Shown here: positions 35,828 through 47,700 of the stretch, piece after piece
How the letters are laid out: each line of letters opens with the position of its first letter
Position numbering within the stretch: the first letter of the stretch is position 1
From: Scleropages formosus
Lineage: Eukaryota > Chordata > Actinopteri > Osteoglossiformes > Osteoglossidae
NCBI RefSeq assembly: GCF_900964775.1
Contig: NC_041806.1
Coordinates: 12,724,610 to 12,788,609 of the forward strand
Reading direction: 5' to 3'
DNA length: 64,000 bases
Notes under the pieces: model-generated
Databases searched by the model: none
What the model was told of the DNA's origin: nothing
Seen by the model: only the letters and a program-made list of their open reading frames with translations
Position numbers and translations under genes: made by a program

Positions 35828-36360
35828 GTGTTACTTCCAGCAAAGTAAATTGATGGTTCTGCACGAGAGGGGTATTTTATTTGATACGTTAGAAAATAAG
35901 CTTCTGCACTGGTTAACTAAATACCCTAATGCGTTCATAATTATTGGTGGGGATTTTAATACTGTGGCGCGCAGCGCAGTGGGTTTGGATGGGGGAGAGA
36001 CACAGCGTCATCTCGAACGTTTTATTTTACACCGGCACAGAGAGGGAGATAATGCTCTCACTCAGAGGACCCCCCTTCCTCCAGGATCTGCGCGCCTTCA
36101 CAGCCTTCCCATGCTCTCTCTTCTTTCCCCCCCATTGCAGCCGCAATCACCCCCTTCTATTTCCCGTACGTCACCAAAAGCTAACCAATTACAATAAACA
36201 CATTTCCCGCTCAAACACAGTAACGTGGGATCGTTACAATAATATTAGATAGGCTTACGACAATCTGTCCATAAAATTATCTTCTCCATCCAACTCCAAC
36301 AAACTTTTACTGGACAAATTTGATTTTCTTGACATACAGAGAAGGGGATTTCCTTAAGAC
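35828..36360 (+). mobile_element. L1/Tx1-like LINE, endonuclease fragment
   Basis: The plus strand encodes WLTKYPNAFIIIGGDFNTVA, the GDFN motif of L1-type endonucleases, and later SNTVTWDRYNN. Frames are broken and both ends are missing. Confidence 0.65.
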
Positions 36361-36796
36361 TGATTGTACACTTCTTAACAAGCAGGGTTGGGAAATTGTA
36401 GTCTTTACAAAATATACAGTATGTTGTACAGTTTTTCGTTCCAGCTGAGCCTATAACTGCTATATTTTAGAAGTGTGCAATCATGCTGTTGTGTCTTAAG
36501 CCAGGTATGTCTAACCTATTTAGGCAAAGGTACACAGTCATTTTGAAATGGTTTGAGGGCTGCATGTGTGAAAATTACCATGACATACTGAATGTTAAAT
36601 GTGCACGTTGAAAATTTTTATTGAATAATGCAGCATAATTATTTACTTTAATTGCTTTAACAAAAGATATTATCATTAAGTCATTCATTTGATACATAGA
36701 TAGCCATATAAATACTTTTGTATAATTCTTGTACAAGTCCAAAAGTGGAAAAATTGTTTCTTCCTTAAAGTTTAAAACATGCTGGACATCAATATA

Positions 36797-36797
36797 T

Positions 36798-36884
<87 letters not shown>

Positions 36885-36892
36885 AATAATAA
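36797..36892. repeat. AAT/AAC microsatellite
   Basis: (AAT)n, then (AAC)n, then (AAT)n, ending exactly at a SINE-A. Confidence 0.95.
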
Positions 36893-37109
36893 TGGGGGGC
36901 GCGGTGGCGCAGTGGGTTGGACCGGGTCCTGCTCTCCGGTGGGTCTGGGGTTCGAGTCTCGCTTGGGGTGCCTTGCGATGGACTGGCGTCCCGTTCTGGG
37001 TGTGTCCCCTCCCCCTCCGGCCTTACACCCTGTGTTGCCGGGTAGGCTCCGGTTCCCCGCGACCCCGTATGGGACAAGCGGTTCAGAAAATGTGTGTGTG
37101 TGTGTGTGA
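36893..37109 (+). repeat. SINE-A
   Basis: Well-preserved plus-strand copy: TGGCGCAGTGGGTTGG A-box region, GGTTCGAGTCTCGC B box, GGGACAAGCGGTTCAGAAAA before the TG tail. Target duplication hidden in the AAT repeat. Confidence 0.92.
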
Positions 37110-37500
37110 GAGATTGTACACTTGCTGCAATAAAGACAATCCTAAATAGACTATTGGCTGGTATCTAGATGTTTAATGATTTATCAGTTGTTCACAGTAC
37201 TCCTTTAACACATCACAGCTGCTTTTTTCCTCCCAAGCCCGTTTAAAAGTTACCAAAGGCTCTTGTTTGGAAGCTAAATAACTGACTCCTAGAACAAACA
37301 CAGGTCAAGCAGGAAATTCATACATTACAGTTTTTCCTCAATAAATTCAACACATTTCTCCAAATTAATATAATTGTTCTCAAAACAATTAAGATAGCCA
37401 ACTAAACACACTTATCTTCGCCAGAATTGAAGCCACTGTGGATCTGTTTATGTTGGGCTGTAGCAGGAGAGGAAGGAGAGACCATGATTTATGACATGGT
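37110..37500. other. Intergenic spacer
   Basis: No supported gene or repeat. Confidence 0.4.
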
Positions 37501-37539
37501 CTTAGAGTGACCCTCATTTCATTTGAAACCTGTCTGTAC

Positions 37540-37800
37540 CCTATCTTTCTATCTCTCTTCCCTCCTCTTCCACCCTGCTGTCCCCTTCCTCTCTGCTCAT
37601 GTCTTGTTACATTTTCTTCTCTTGCTCTTTCCACTACACCATTGCCCTCCACTCTGCTCCTCCCCCTTTTCTACCCCTTCCACTCTTCATCTTCCTCTAC
37701 ACTCGCCACAACCTCTCACTCTTACACAGCTTTCTTTTCCCCCCTCTCGTTCTTGTTCTTCTTCTTTGTCTTTTTTTTTTTTTTCTTTTCCCCTTTTATA
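37540..37800 (+). repeat. Pyrimidine-rich tract
   Basis: About 260 bases overwhelmingly C and T on the plus strand (mirror-like CT blocks, then a T run at 37772-37783). The long frames here are low-complexity artefacts. Confidence 0.8.
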
Positions 37801-38155
37801 ATTGTAGGAATTGTGATAACTGTGTAATCAATTAGGAAATTTGCATTTCCTGTGTTGTGTGTATTACTAAAGCAGCAGATATCAATTTGGGGCTCATTGA
37901 GAATATACCATGTGTAACTGAGCATTGAATAAATGACAGAGAAATGGTACATAAATGTGTGTGATTTGTGTTAAACCAATGAGAAACATGCAATTTCTTT
38001 TTTCCTGATTTATTACAATTCTGGTTGGCTGTATGAACTGTTATGCAAAATTGCAGAATTTTGTGCACAGTGTTTTGGGAAACATATGCATGTCATTTGT
38101 AAGTAGTATGAGATAGACAAGAACTTAGAATCTTTTTAGGACAATTACAAAGTGT

Positions 38156-40960
38156 TCAGATGGCTATGTTAATTGTTTTGAGAGCAGTGACCGGAGTTTG
38201 GAGTAATGTATCAAATCGATTGAGAAAAACTGTAAGACCCTTCTTAAATGTAGACAGAGATTCAGCAGTTCTGAATGAGAGGGGGAGGTCATTCCACCAC
38301 ATTTGAGCCAAAACCAAAAATCTTTCTGTTTTTGTTTCTGGACCTTTTGTGCATGGGACCACCAAGTGGGAAGAGGTGGAGTGTAAAAGTCTGGTTGGAG
38401 TGTAGGGGATGATCAGGTTTTGTAGATATCTGGGAGGAGTTCCACTTATGCTTTTGACAGCCATAATCAGAGTCTTGAATTTGATCTGGGCAGCTATAGG
38501 AAGCCAATGCAGAGAGACGAAGAGGAAAGATACATGGGAACACTTTGGCAGGTCAAACAACTCGTGCAGCAGCATTCTGTATCAGTTGTAGAGGTTTGAA
38601 AGCAGTAGCTGGAAGGCAAGACAGGAGAGAGTTGCAGTAGTCTAGGCATATCACCATGGCCTGGACAAGTAGCTGTGCAGAGTCGGTTGTTAGATAGGGA
38701 TGGATCCTGAGGATGTATCTGTAGGTCCAAGTTGTGGGTTTAGTGTGCTGACAGGAAGACTTGAGTCAATCATTGCTCCTGGACTATTAGCCAAGGAGGT
38801 AGGCAAATTCAGTGAGATGTCCAGTTTGATAAAGTTCACTACAGAAAAACCAGTCAGCCGGGAGATGAAGGATCTGTTTTGGTGAGGTTGAGTTGTAAGT
38901 GGTGATTAGACATCCAGGCAGAAATGTTCGATAGGCAGGCAGTGATGCATGAAAAAATGTCTGCTATTCCAGGTGGAAATGACAGAAAGAGCTGGGTATC
39001 ATCAATGTAGCAGTAGTAGTTGAATCCATGAGAGACGATGACAGGGTTGACTGAAGAGGTGTCGACTGAGAAGAGAAGGGGGCCCAGTTTCGAGCCCTGC
39101 AGGACACCAGTTGACAAACGCTGAGGAGATGAATGGGAGCTCTGACACACTACCACGTACATAGATGGGACTCAAACCATTTCAGCACTGTTTCTTTGAT
39201 GCCAAGCTGACCAAGAGAGGAAAATAGAATCCAGTGGTTGACAGTGTTGAATGCTGCAGACAGGTCAAGAAGGATGAGGACTGTGGTCAACTGGAGAGCA
39301 TCTGATACTGCCAGGAGGGCAGTTTTAGTGGAATGTCTGACTTTGAATCTAGCCTGAGATTCGTCAAGGAGATGGTTCTGGGTGAGGAATGCAGACAGTT
39401 GATCACAAATTGATTGATTGTTCGAGAGTTTTTACAGAAAAAGGAGGAGGAAGACTGGCCTGTAGTTTAGGACTGAGTGAAGATCCAGAGAGAGTTTCTT
39501 TACCAGAGGTGAAATGAGGGCAGTCTTGAAGGCAGATGGGAAGCATCCAGCAGAGAGCAAGGAGGTCATGATCTTGAAAATGAAGGTGGAAAGTTGTGGG
39601 GAGATGGTTTGTAGGAGTGCCAATGGGATGGGATCGAGCAAGCAGATGGTGGCTCTCTGTGACAGCAGGAGGACTGAAATTTCAGTTTCTGACAGGGGCT
39701 TGAATTCGGAGAGCTTTACTTTACATGGAGGTCCCGTATGATCAGGGTGGACGGATGCCAAGAACTTGTCCATGACTGTGTTGACTGTCTCTGAAAAACA
39801 AAGCAAAATCATCAGCAGTGAGAGAAGATAAGAGGAGGAGGTGGCAGAGAACAGAGTAGGGATGAGAATGTGGTAGAGAATATGAAGTTTGTTAATTGCA
39901 GACTATTTTGTTGTGGAAGAAGGTGGTTTTAGCTAAAGAAACAGCAGAGCGAAAGGTTGCTAAGAGATCCTTGTACATATCCAGGTCAGTGCAAGTCTTG
40001 GATTTTCACGATCATCGTTCTGCAGCCCAGAATTTGGTCCTGTTGGCACATAGTATATTAGTCAGCCATAGGGTGGAACTGGGGTGTGCTGGTCTGGAGG
40101 TTAGGCGACAGAGAGAATCTAGAGAGGAAGATAGGGCAGAAAGGAAAACATTAGCATTGTCTGTTGACAGATCTGAGAATTGTGCAGCAGAAGAGAGAGA
40201 AGATAGCGTGGCAGAGGCAAATCAGGAGGGCGAGAGAGATTTTAGAGTGCGGCGGAAGGTGCCAATGGGTGCAGAAGCAGGAGAGGATTAAAAGTGATGC
40301 AGGGCTGGAAGGAGATGAAGAAATGATCAGAGACATGAAGTGGAGTAACAGACAGCGACAGTTATGGGAGAAGTCTTCTGGGACTGGGACAAAGAGAGGC
40401 TGAAGGACTGCGGGAACAACAGAAGGCCACTTGCATGAATGTCCTCAACATGCAGGTTTAAGTCACCCAGGAGAATCAATGTAAAGTTGTCTCCTGGGAG
40501 AGAGCTCAACGAAATGTCAAGGTCATCCAGAAAGTAGCCGGGAGGGCGATAGAGAACAACCACCATGAGTGTGACCAGCAGGGCAGTGATAGACACAACA
40601 TGCAATTGAAAGGAGAACAAGTCATGCAGCTGGAGAGGGAGAACAGAATATTTGCACTGGGAAGAGATGAGCAAGCCTGTGCCTCCACCTCTGCCAGAGG
40701 GATGAGGGGTGTGGGAGAATGAGTAGATCAGGGAAAGGGCTGTGGGTGTGGCTGTGTTATCTGGGGGTAACCCAGTTTTCAGTTAAGGCCAGGAGGTCCA
40801 GTGAGAGGTGGGAAGCATAGGGCAGGGTGAAATCAGCTTTTCTCACACCAGACCGGCGGTTTCAGAGTCCCATAGAGAGGTTGAAACAGGAAGGAAGCCT
40901 TGATAGACAAGGATAAATCAGGTTAGTGTAGCAGCGGGAGCTTATGGGTCTCTGATAATG
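38156..40960 (-). mobile_element. L2-clade LINE, nearly complete but decayed
   Basis: Minus-strand order: endonuclease pieces (40674-40327; LILLGDLNLHVED), reverse transcriptase (39812-39432; 39162-38854 with GVLQGSKLGPLLF and YIDDTQLFLSF in place of the usual YADDTQL), and the C-terminal end (38575-38156; LHWLPIAAQIKFKTLI, WWNDLPLSFRTAESLSTFKK). The frames are separated by stops and shifts. The upper boundary is approximate. Two shorter copies are at 8430-9065 and 63500-63600. Confidence 0.88.
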
Positions 40961-41691
40961 GTGATGTTGCACAGTTCAGTTGCCATAGACAACTTTCATA
41001 TTTGACACATGATCCCTTGCAAAACACAATGTTGATGGCAGAACAAGTAGTGGCGGAGGCCTCCTTCAGTGGATTCCCATAGGTAGACTCCCCTGTCTTT
41101 GCACCCCGAAGTTTTCACTCCTTCATCACCTGCTGCACTTTCAACTAGGCTAATTCACATCAGGTGAGAGGCCAAATCGAAACTACTTTGAGATTGTAAT
41201 CAAAATAAACAGAAGAGGGCAGCACAATTAGTTTACAAATTAACCATAAATTAAATAATATAAATACAATCGACAACTACACAAACACAAAACTGATTAC
41301 TTTTATCTATGAGCAGAACTACACAATAAGGATGCGGGTCGGGGTATAGCAGTAGCAAAACAAAAACTTACAGGAATCACGAACTGCAGCAGTGATCCTC
41401 CAACGCGAATATAATGCACGAGTGAGTGACAAATTTGACAATATTTATAAGGAGTTGAGAGTTGGGAGGGCTGTATTAGAAAGCAGGAAAGGTGTTAATG
41501 CCAAGCACCAACATAAAATGGAAAGAGCTAGAATGAACTGTGGAGGGAATACATTATGGAAATGGAAAATATTATGGACATTATGTAATACATTATGGAA
41601 AAGCTAAGCATTACGGAGTGGAGTAATACTGCAATATACAAAGGAATGGTTAGAGCCAAGCACAAAACACCAGCACTGAATAGCACCTTAC
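40961..41691. other. Intergenic or intron sequence
   Basis: AT-rich with no supported feature. May contain later exons of the unidentified gene ending at 41692. Confidence 0.35.
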
Positions 41692-42675
41692 CTCTGCATC
41701 AGGGAAGCCAGACAAGCTCCTCTTCACCCAGGGGTTGTCGCTAATGGGTTGGGAACACAGGAAGCATAGCTCCTCCTCTCGCTTCTGCAACAGAGGAACA
41801 GTAGGCATCCCACAGTTTCTTTGCTGCTCACAGAATAACACATCATACAAAAATTTGTGATCGCACAATATACACATTTTATCTTAGCTGTCTATTGATA
41901 GAATAATAAGGATGGGCAGGCAGCCAGTAAGCTTTACACTGCAAGTTTTCATGTCCTCTCCATTGTGGAATTGTCTCAGTTTTGGAACAATCTCATTTAG
42001 AGTTCTGAATACCCCTTAAAATACACTGAAATTTGAACAACTGAAAGACTGCAGAGTTTCTCTTAACTCCTTACTGTATAACAGGACATGTTGGCACAAA
42101 GGCATTATAAATTGTCAAATGATTTGCTTAACTGGCAGGGAGAGCTATTTATTTCAAAATTTTAAAAGTTAGGAATTTTTTTGTTCCCGTGTAGCAGAGG
42201 CTGGAAGAGGCAGCACACCTGCTGGATCCAGGCAGCGCTGCTCATGCTTGGCATTTCTGCACTTCGCAGTCGCTCCTGCATGGTGTGAGAAAGGCTGGAT
42301 AGCACGTGCGAATGGGATGTGGAGAGGGTAATGTGCTCCTCAGAGGTCTGTATTTGCAGCTCAAACTATTCTACTTGTGAGCAGAATGCCACATTGCCTG
42401 AGGAAACAGCAGCAGGTGGGTAAATTTGTAAGTGATATTTGACAGAAGTATTTCGGCCAGAGATCAGTGGAAACCTGTCTAGAGGCAGTGAGATCATTTA
42501 AAGAAGGCTGAAGGGGTACATGCCCCTCTGGTTGCGAATAAGTTGCCGCAGTCTGGACTAACTAAGAAGATGGCAGAAGTGTCTGGTTTCACTCGCTGTA
42601 GCTGCAACCGTAAAGGAGACCCAAGATACTGCTGCAGTGGGTTCAGGTTGTCAAGCACCACCGCTTTATACTGTC
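41692..42675 (-). pseudogene. Unidentified gene: three phase-compatible exons, one with a stop
   Basis: Not recognised. Three minus-strand segments have good splice signals and matching phases: 42675-42520 (QYKAVVLDNLNPLQQYLG ... KPDTSAIFLVSPDCGNLFA), 42397-42219 (VAFCSQVE, stop, FELQIQTSEEHITLSTSHSH ... MPSMSSAAWIQQ) and 41784-41692 (KREEELCFLCSQPISDNPWV ... SGFPDAE, then donor GTAAGG). Lengths of 156, 179 and 93 bases keep one frame across both junctions. A TAG at 42366-42368 interrupts the middle exon. CFLC could be half of a zinc site. The flanks (42680-43200 and below 41690) may hold further exons. It could be a decaying gene, or a live one with a private stop or an alternative acceptor after the TAG (the middle exon could also start at 42347, after ATACAG). 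Confidence 0.5.
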
Positions 42676-42679
42676 CTGT

Positions 42680-43920
42680 GGCTCTGTCAGTGTCAATGCA
42701 ATAAACTCACAAATAAACCATCTACATAAATTACATGTTTGTACACACAAACAATCTTTCATTCCATCCATTTTTAGCATCTCTCCCCTCAGGCTGTTTC
42801 TTTCAGAAATGTCCAAGTCTCCCCACTGAAACCTTCCCTGGATCCAAACCGAGTCCAGAATTAGACTTTTTCTATCCTTGCTATTTTTGTCAAAAAATTT
42901 GTAGTACTGTTTGCAGCCAGTTACCCCCAGACTTTGCACATGGTGACCTCATAGTGGATGTCAGCCTAGACTGAAGAGCTACTGACACTATCTCCAAGAG
43001 CTACCTCCTCTTCCTACTCATTAAATTCTCTGCATCCAAGAAAGTAAACCACCACATCCTCCTTATCTCACTAGAAAAGACTGGTGTCAAAAATATCACT
43101 GATATGAGCCTTAAACACCCCTGGTAGATCTTACCAGGTGGTTTGGCATGGATCCTTCTGTACCATTCAATCTTTCTCAACAGGTGTTCCGTCAGCTTCC
43201 TACCTCTGTTCATATTATGACCTGCTCCTTGAGACCTGTTTCTGACAGCTGGATGCCCACAGCTCGACTCCTTGGCTCACTGTGCTCCACAGAGAAGCGC
43301 ATTGTTTGCTGTGGTGAATCATTTCACTGCAAAGACACCAACACCAATGGAACTTTGTTGCCCAGCACAAACACACTCTTCTCGTTTATCCAAGCGGACA
43401 CTCTGCGGCCATGTGGTCAGTCTTGTTGCAGGCCTTAGCATGTCTGATGACAGCTGTGTTCCTCATACCAAGGAGGAAATGAAACATAGCTCAGGATCAC
43501 ACTTTTGCTGACAGTGTACTCAACATGGCCAACTTCCCCTCTTCTGCATGGTTTCTGTAACACATGGAGTAGGCACGCACACACACACACAATTTAAAGC
43601 ATCTGGAAATGCCGTATTGAAGAGAGTAGAAACATCATGAAGCTTACAGTAATCATATGGTTTAAAGTTTTGACCAGTTCTCAACTGCTGTCCATTCATT
43701 CATTTGTCTTCTAAAGCTGCCTGTCTAGGAGAGAGTTACAGGGAGCTGTAGTCCATCACTGTTCTAGGGGTAATGAGGCAGGAACAAGCCGTAGATGGAA
43801 CATGAGTGACACCGCAGGTAGCACAAGTACTGTGAGGCACCAGTGCTACCTGCTGTGTCACTCATGTTCTATCCAGAGTTTGTTTCTGCCTCATTACTCA
43901 TAGAACAGTGATTGTGTAGT
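42680..43920. other. Unassigned stretch with a dispersed repeat
   Basis: No gene supported. About 43040-43210 shares a motif (TCTTACCAGGTG, then CAATCTTTCTCAACAG) with 54010-54065, so part of it is an unnamed dispersed repeat. A short CA run is at 43577-43591. Confidence 0.35.
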
Positions 43921-43924
43921 TTGT

Positions 43925-44228
43925 GCTGTTTTTTTTTAAATTTTGTGCAGTGTGCATGTTTGCCCCACGCTCATGTGGGTTTCCTCCAGGTGCTGTGTTT
44001 TCCTGCCACAATCTGAAGACATGTGTTTAAAGTGAACTGGGGAGTCAAATTTACCTGTAGTGTCTGTGTGTGTGTCACTGTACGGTACAGATGTGTGAGT
44101 GACTGTAGGTAGTTTAGTGTATCTAACACTATAAATCACTTTGGAATGTAAAAGCAGTCAGTTAAATACTAGCTAACAATCAGTGTATTTTGCTTTTGGA
44201 GAAAAGTGTCTGCTAAATGAGCACTATA
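43925..44228 (+). repeat. SINE-C, old copy
   Basis: GTGTGCATGTTTGCCCCACG, TGTGGGTTTCCTCCAGGTGC and a tail GGAGAAAAGTGTCTGCTAAA match the SINE-C order. Diverged. Confidence 0.6.
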
Positions 44229-44708
44229 AAATTTAAACATACATTAACAGCCAGTGGAATGTGCATCATATGCTACTGTATGTAGAAAATCCCGGAGGTG
44301 AGAGGGGTGAAGGAAATCTCTCAAGGATAGAAGAGGAGCAACAAGTCCAAAGGCTTATGTCTCACTTTTACTGGGCTGGAACCAGCCTGCCTTGTGTTTC
44401 CTGTGTTTCCCAACATCAGAAAGATCTGAACTGAGCAGAACATCTCTGCAGTCAGAACATCTCTGCAGTTCCTGCTTTAAACTGATGACTCTTGAAGTCT
44501 TAAAATTTCCGAAACCCACAAGAGCAATTTCACTTCTCTTTGCTGCGGTGTTTCCTTCAGAGTTACTGAAGCCCTGGGTGCTGATGCTAGCAGGTCAACG
44601 CCTAGTTCTTCTCCAGTAAAAGCCACACCACACTTTAGATACGCCTTACATTTGCACAGCTTGGCTCAAGTACAGTGGTTCAAACCCCTCCTCTGTCTTT
44701 TGGTGACC

Positions 44709-47700
44709 ATGATGCTTCAGGCAGCAGCCACCGCCATTATTGCTGTTGTCCTCACCTTCTTGATCCAGGTAAGACCTTGCTGCTATGGCAAGCGTGGACC
44801 TTAAGAGCCATCGGAACCATCACTGCTCTACTGGAATTTGAACCAACAGCTTTGGGAACCAATTCGCTTAAGGCTGGTACAGGAGTACGAGGCAGCCAAG
44901 AGGCTACTGCAGATGCTGAATGGGTGTCAGGATCTAAACTAGTTATTGTGTTCTTGTGGTCCTGCAGGGATCCAAAACATCTGCGACGTGTTTCTGTGAA
45001 CTGAGGAACTTGGGAAATATGTTCCCTGACAAACGGCTGCAAGACGTAAAAACTCTAGCAACCAGGTGTACTCAGGAAATCACCTCAGAACAGGTAACTC
45101 AGGCCCTTGGGGGGACTTCTACCTAAAACTACTAATAGGCACTGCACTTACAGTAACTGTTGTTACCCTAATAATCACAGTGTGTCTCCTCTCCCTATAG
45201 ATCTCAGAAATTGATGTTCTATTGGATCAGCTTCACTACCGCCTCCTGCAGCTGGAAGGGGACATAACAAGGCTGGAAAAAGAAGACGACGGGGACCTGT
45301 TTGGGGCAGTCTCCCTGCGTATTATTGAGATTGAACTCGCTGAGATTACGGACCTCTTTGTAAAACTCAATGCCACAAACAACGCTCAGCAGAGAATCAG
45401 TGCCAACACTGGTGCTCAGGTGAGAAATATTGCAATGCTCTTGTACGTCTCCAGAGCCACAGTGTGACAGGTGTACCTGATAGTGTAACTAAATCAGCTT
45501 TCCCATTTGCAGCTGATGAACCTGCGAAGTGAGGTGCAGGGGTTGAAGAAGTTTGACCAGACAAAAGTTATTATGGAGAAGGAGAAGAACAAAAGGCTCA
45601 CGAGGGACCTCAAAGAGTGTGAGGCCAAGGCCAAGGTGACCTTAGCTCCTCCCACCATACCTGCACCAGGTGATATTTCATTGTCATTTCATATTATGAA
45701 TGATTTTATCTTGTCTGCAATAAACTAATTGTTTGGATTGGGTTTGGTGGCAGAGGCAAGGTAGCATGGGTGGCTGGCAAACGTGAGGACCTGTAGAAGC
45801 AGGCATTAGAGCATTTGTCGCAAAATCAGCTAGATCGCTCCTGGTAAAATTTGGTATTGGTGGCTGCTCACTAAGGGCAGCAGTGAAGAATCATCAGCAC
45901 ACAACTACCAGCAGTCCAGGACACCTACACTACACGCTGCCTTAGAAAGACGATGCGCATCATGAAAGATCATAGTCACCCCGCACGGGAACTTTTCTCT
46001 TTTCTGCCATCTGGAAAGCGGCTCAGGTCCATTTGAACCCACACTGCTAGGTGCAGGAACAGCTTTTACCTCACTGCTGTAAGAGTATACAACACTCACC
46101 AATGTGCCACCTTTTGTAACTAGAGTTGGACTGCTCCTTCCTAGCACATTGGTAGATTACACTGTCGCTTTAAGCATTCTCATGTTTTGAGTTCTCTGGC
46201 TGTTGTGGTGATCAGTTGTGTTTTCTGTTAATACCTATAGAGGGCAGAAGTGTTTGGTAGGTACAGGAAGGATACGGAGGCAGCAAGGAAGCGGATTTAG
46301 CGGAGATACTGAAATGCACATGGTTGTGAAAGCCCAGCGTGAACATTAAACGAGGCTACGTGCCAGTTAACAATATCATTCTCAGTGTGTTTATTGAGTA
46401 AACACAACAGCTGTGTTCTTTTTTTGGTATTATTGTTACCGTTATTTATTGTTATTGTTATTAGCATTACTCATTGTCATCATTATTGTTTTGTGCAGCA
46501 TTATCTATTGTTTTTGTTCATAGTCTGTGGAAAAGCATTCAACAAGAATTTCATGATACTTGTACACAGTACTTGTACCTATGACAATAAACTTGAAACT
46601 TGAAAGAGGCTGCTGAGAAGGCTAGTCAGTAGTTATGAATGAGAAGAAAACAGGTTGGGGTTGCAGGTTTGGAGGGTAGTTAGTAATGTTTCATTGAGGT
46701 ATGCAGGAGGTGACTTGCAGTGGGGTACAGTTTCTTAAGTAAGTATGGAGGTGTGGTTTGAGTTACGTTAATTTTCTATGCAACTGGTGCATCTGATGTG
46801 CATGGAGGGCATCTGGTATGTATGGAGGGGGGTGTGTCTGGGATAGCAGACTTAGCGTTGAGCCTTCCTGAAGTGTGGTGGGCCTAACTCAACTAAACAC
46901 CAATGAAGGGAGATGTCCACTTGATGACCTTAATGAAATACCCATTTTGGCACCATGTGACTCAATGTGGTGGTTGGGGAAGAGATTAAGTCGCTTGGTC
47001 ATGATTTGTGGGGATGCATGATGGCATTGTCTGTTTTCTCTGGGGCTTCATGTGTAAAGTGATGAAATCTGTGTAACTGGGCCTAGTGTACAGTCTTTGA
47101 TATAATTGCATGGAAGGTTACATCTTATCTGGTGCATGTCGAATGCTTGATCTCTCTCTCCTGATCCTTTGCTAAGTGCTCTGAGTAACTGTGAGAAGAA
47201 GGCTCAGTAAAACACATGCAATTCAACTCAATTCAACTCAGTTGTTATACTCAATTTTCCTCAGTTCTCCATGTTCCTCCATTGACTGGCTGCACTCTGT
47301 CTTACTTCTGCTGGAAGTTCTGAACAAAGTTGTGATGAGTGTGCAACTCCCAACCTCTCACCTTGAACACATTCCCTTCCTCCTGCTTTTCAGCTCTTGG
47401 CCCTTTTGTTCTGATTCTGCAGTTACAGTCCTGTCCACATGCTGCACAAGTAACTGCACCATGCCTGTGTTAGAATGCCTACTCTGGCTTCCTGCAAAGG
47501 TTTGAGCTAACTTCAAAATCCTCTCGCTCACATGTAAAACTCTACACAGCTCGGCACCTCTCCACCTCTCTGATCTTCTGTCAGCCTGTTCCCACCTCAC
47601 AGTCTTCAGTCATCTGACTCTGGTATCCTGCGTGTATTCTGTGAGGGATTCTCTTGCTAGGCCCCAAACTATGGAACTCAGTCTCCATGACCTGTGGTCA

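Noticed and set aside
36729-37109. 126-aa frame with a long Asn run
   Set aside because: Translation of the AAT/AAC repeat and a SINE-A.
37507-37835. Long Ser/Leu/Phe-rich frames
   Set aside because: Low-complexity pyrimidine tract; no family match and no start context.
43148-43511. Two overlapping plus-strand frames of 79-96 aa
   Set aside because: No recognisable domain; part of the stretch is a dispersed repeat.
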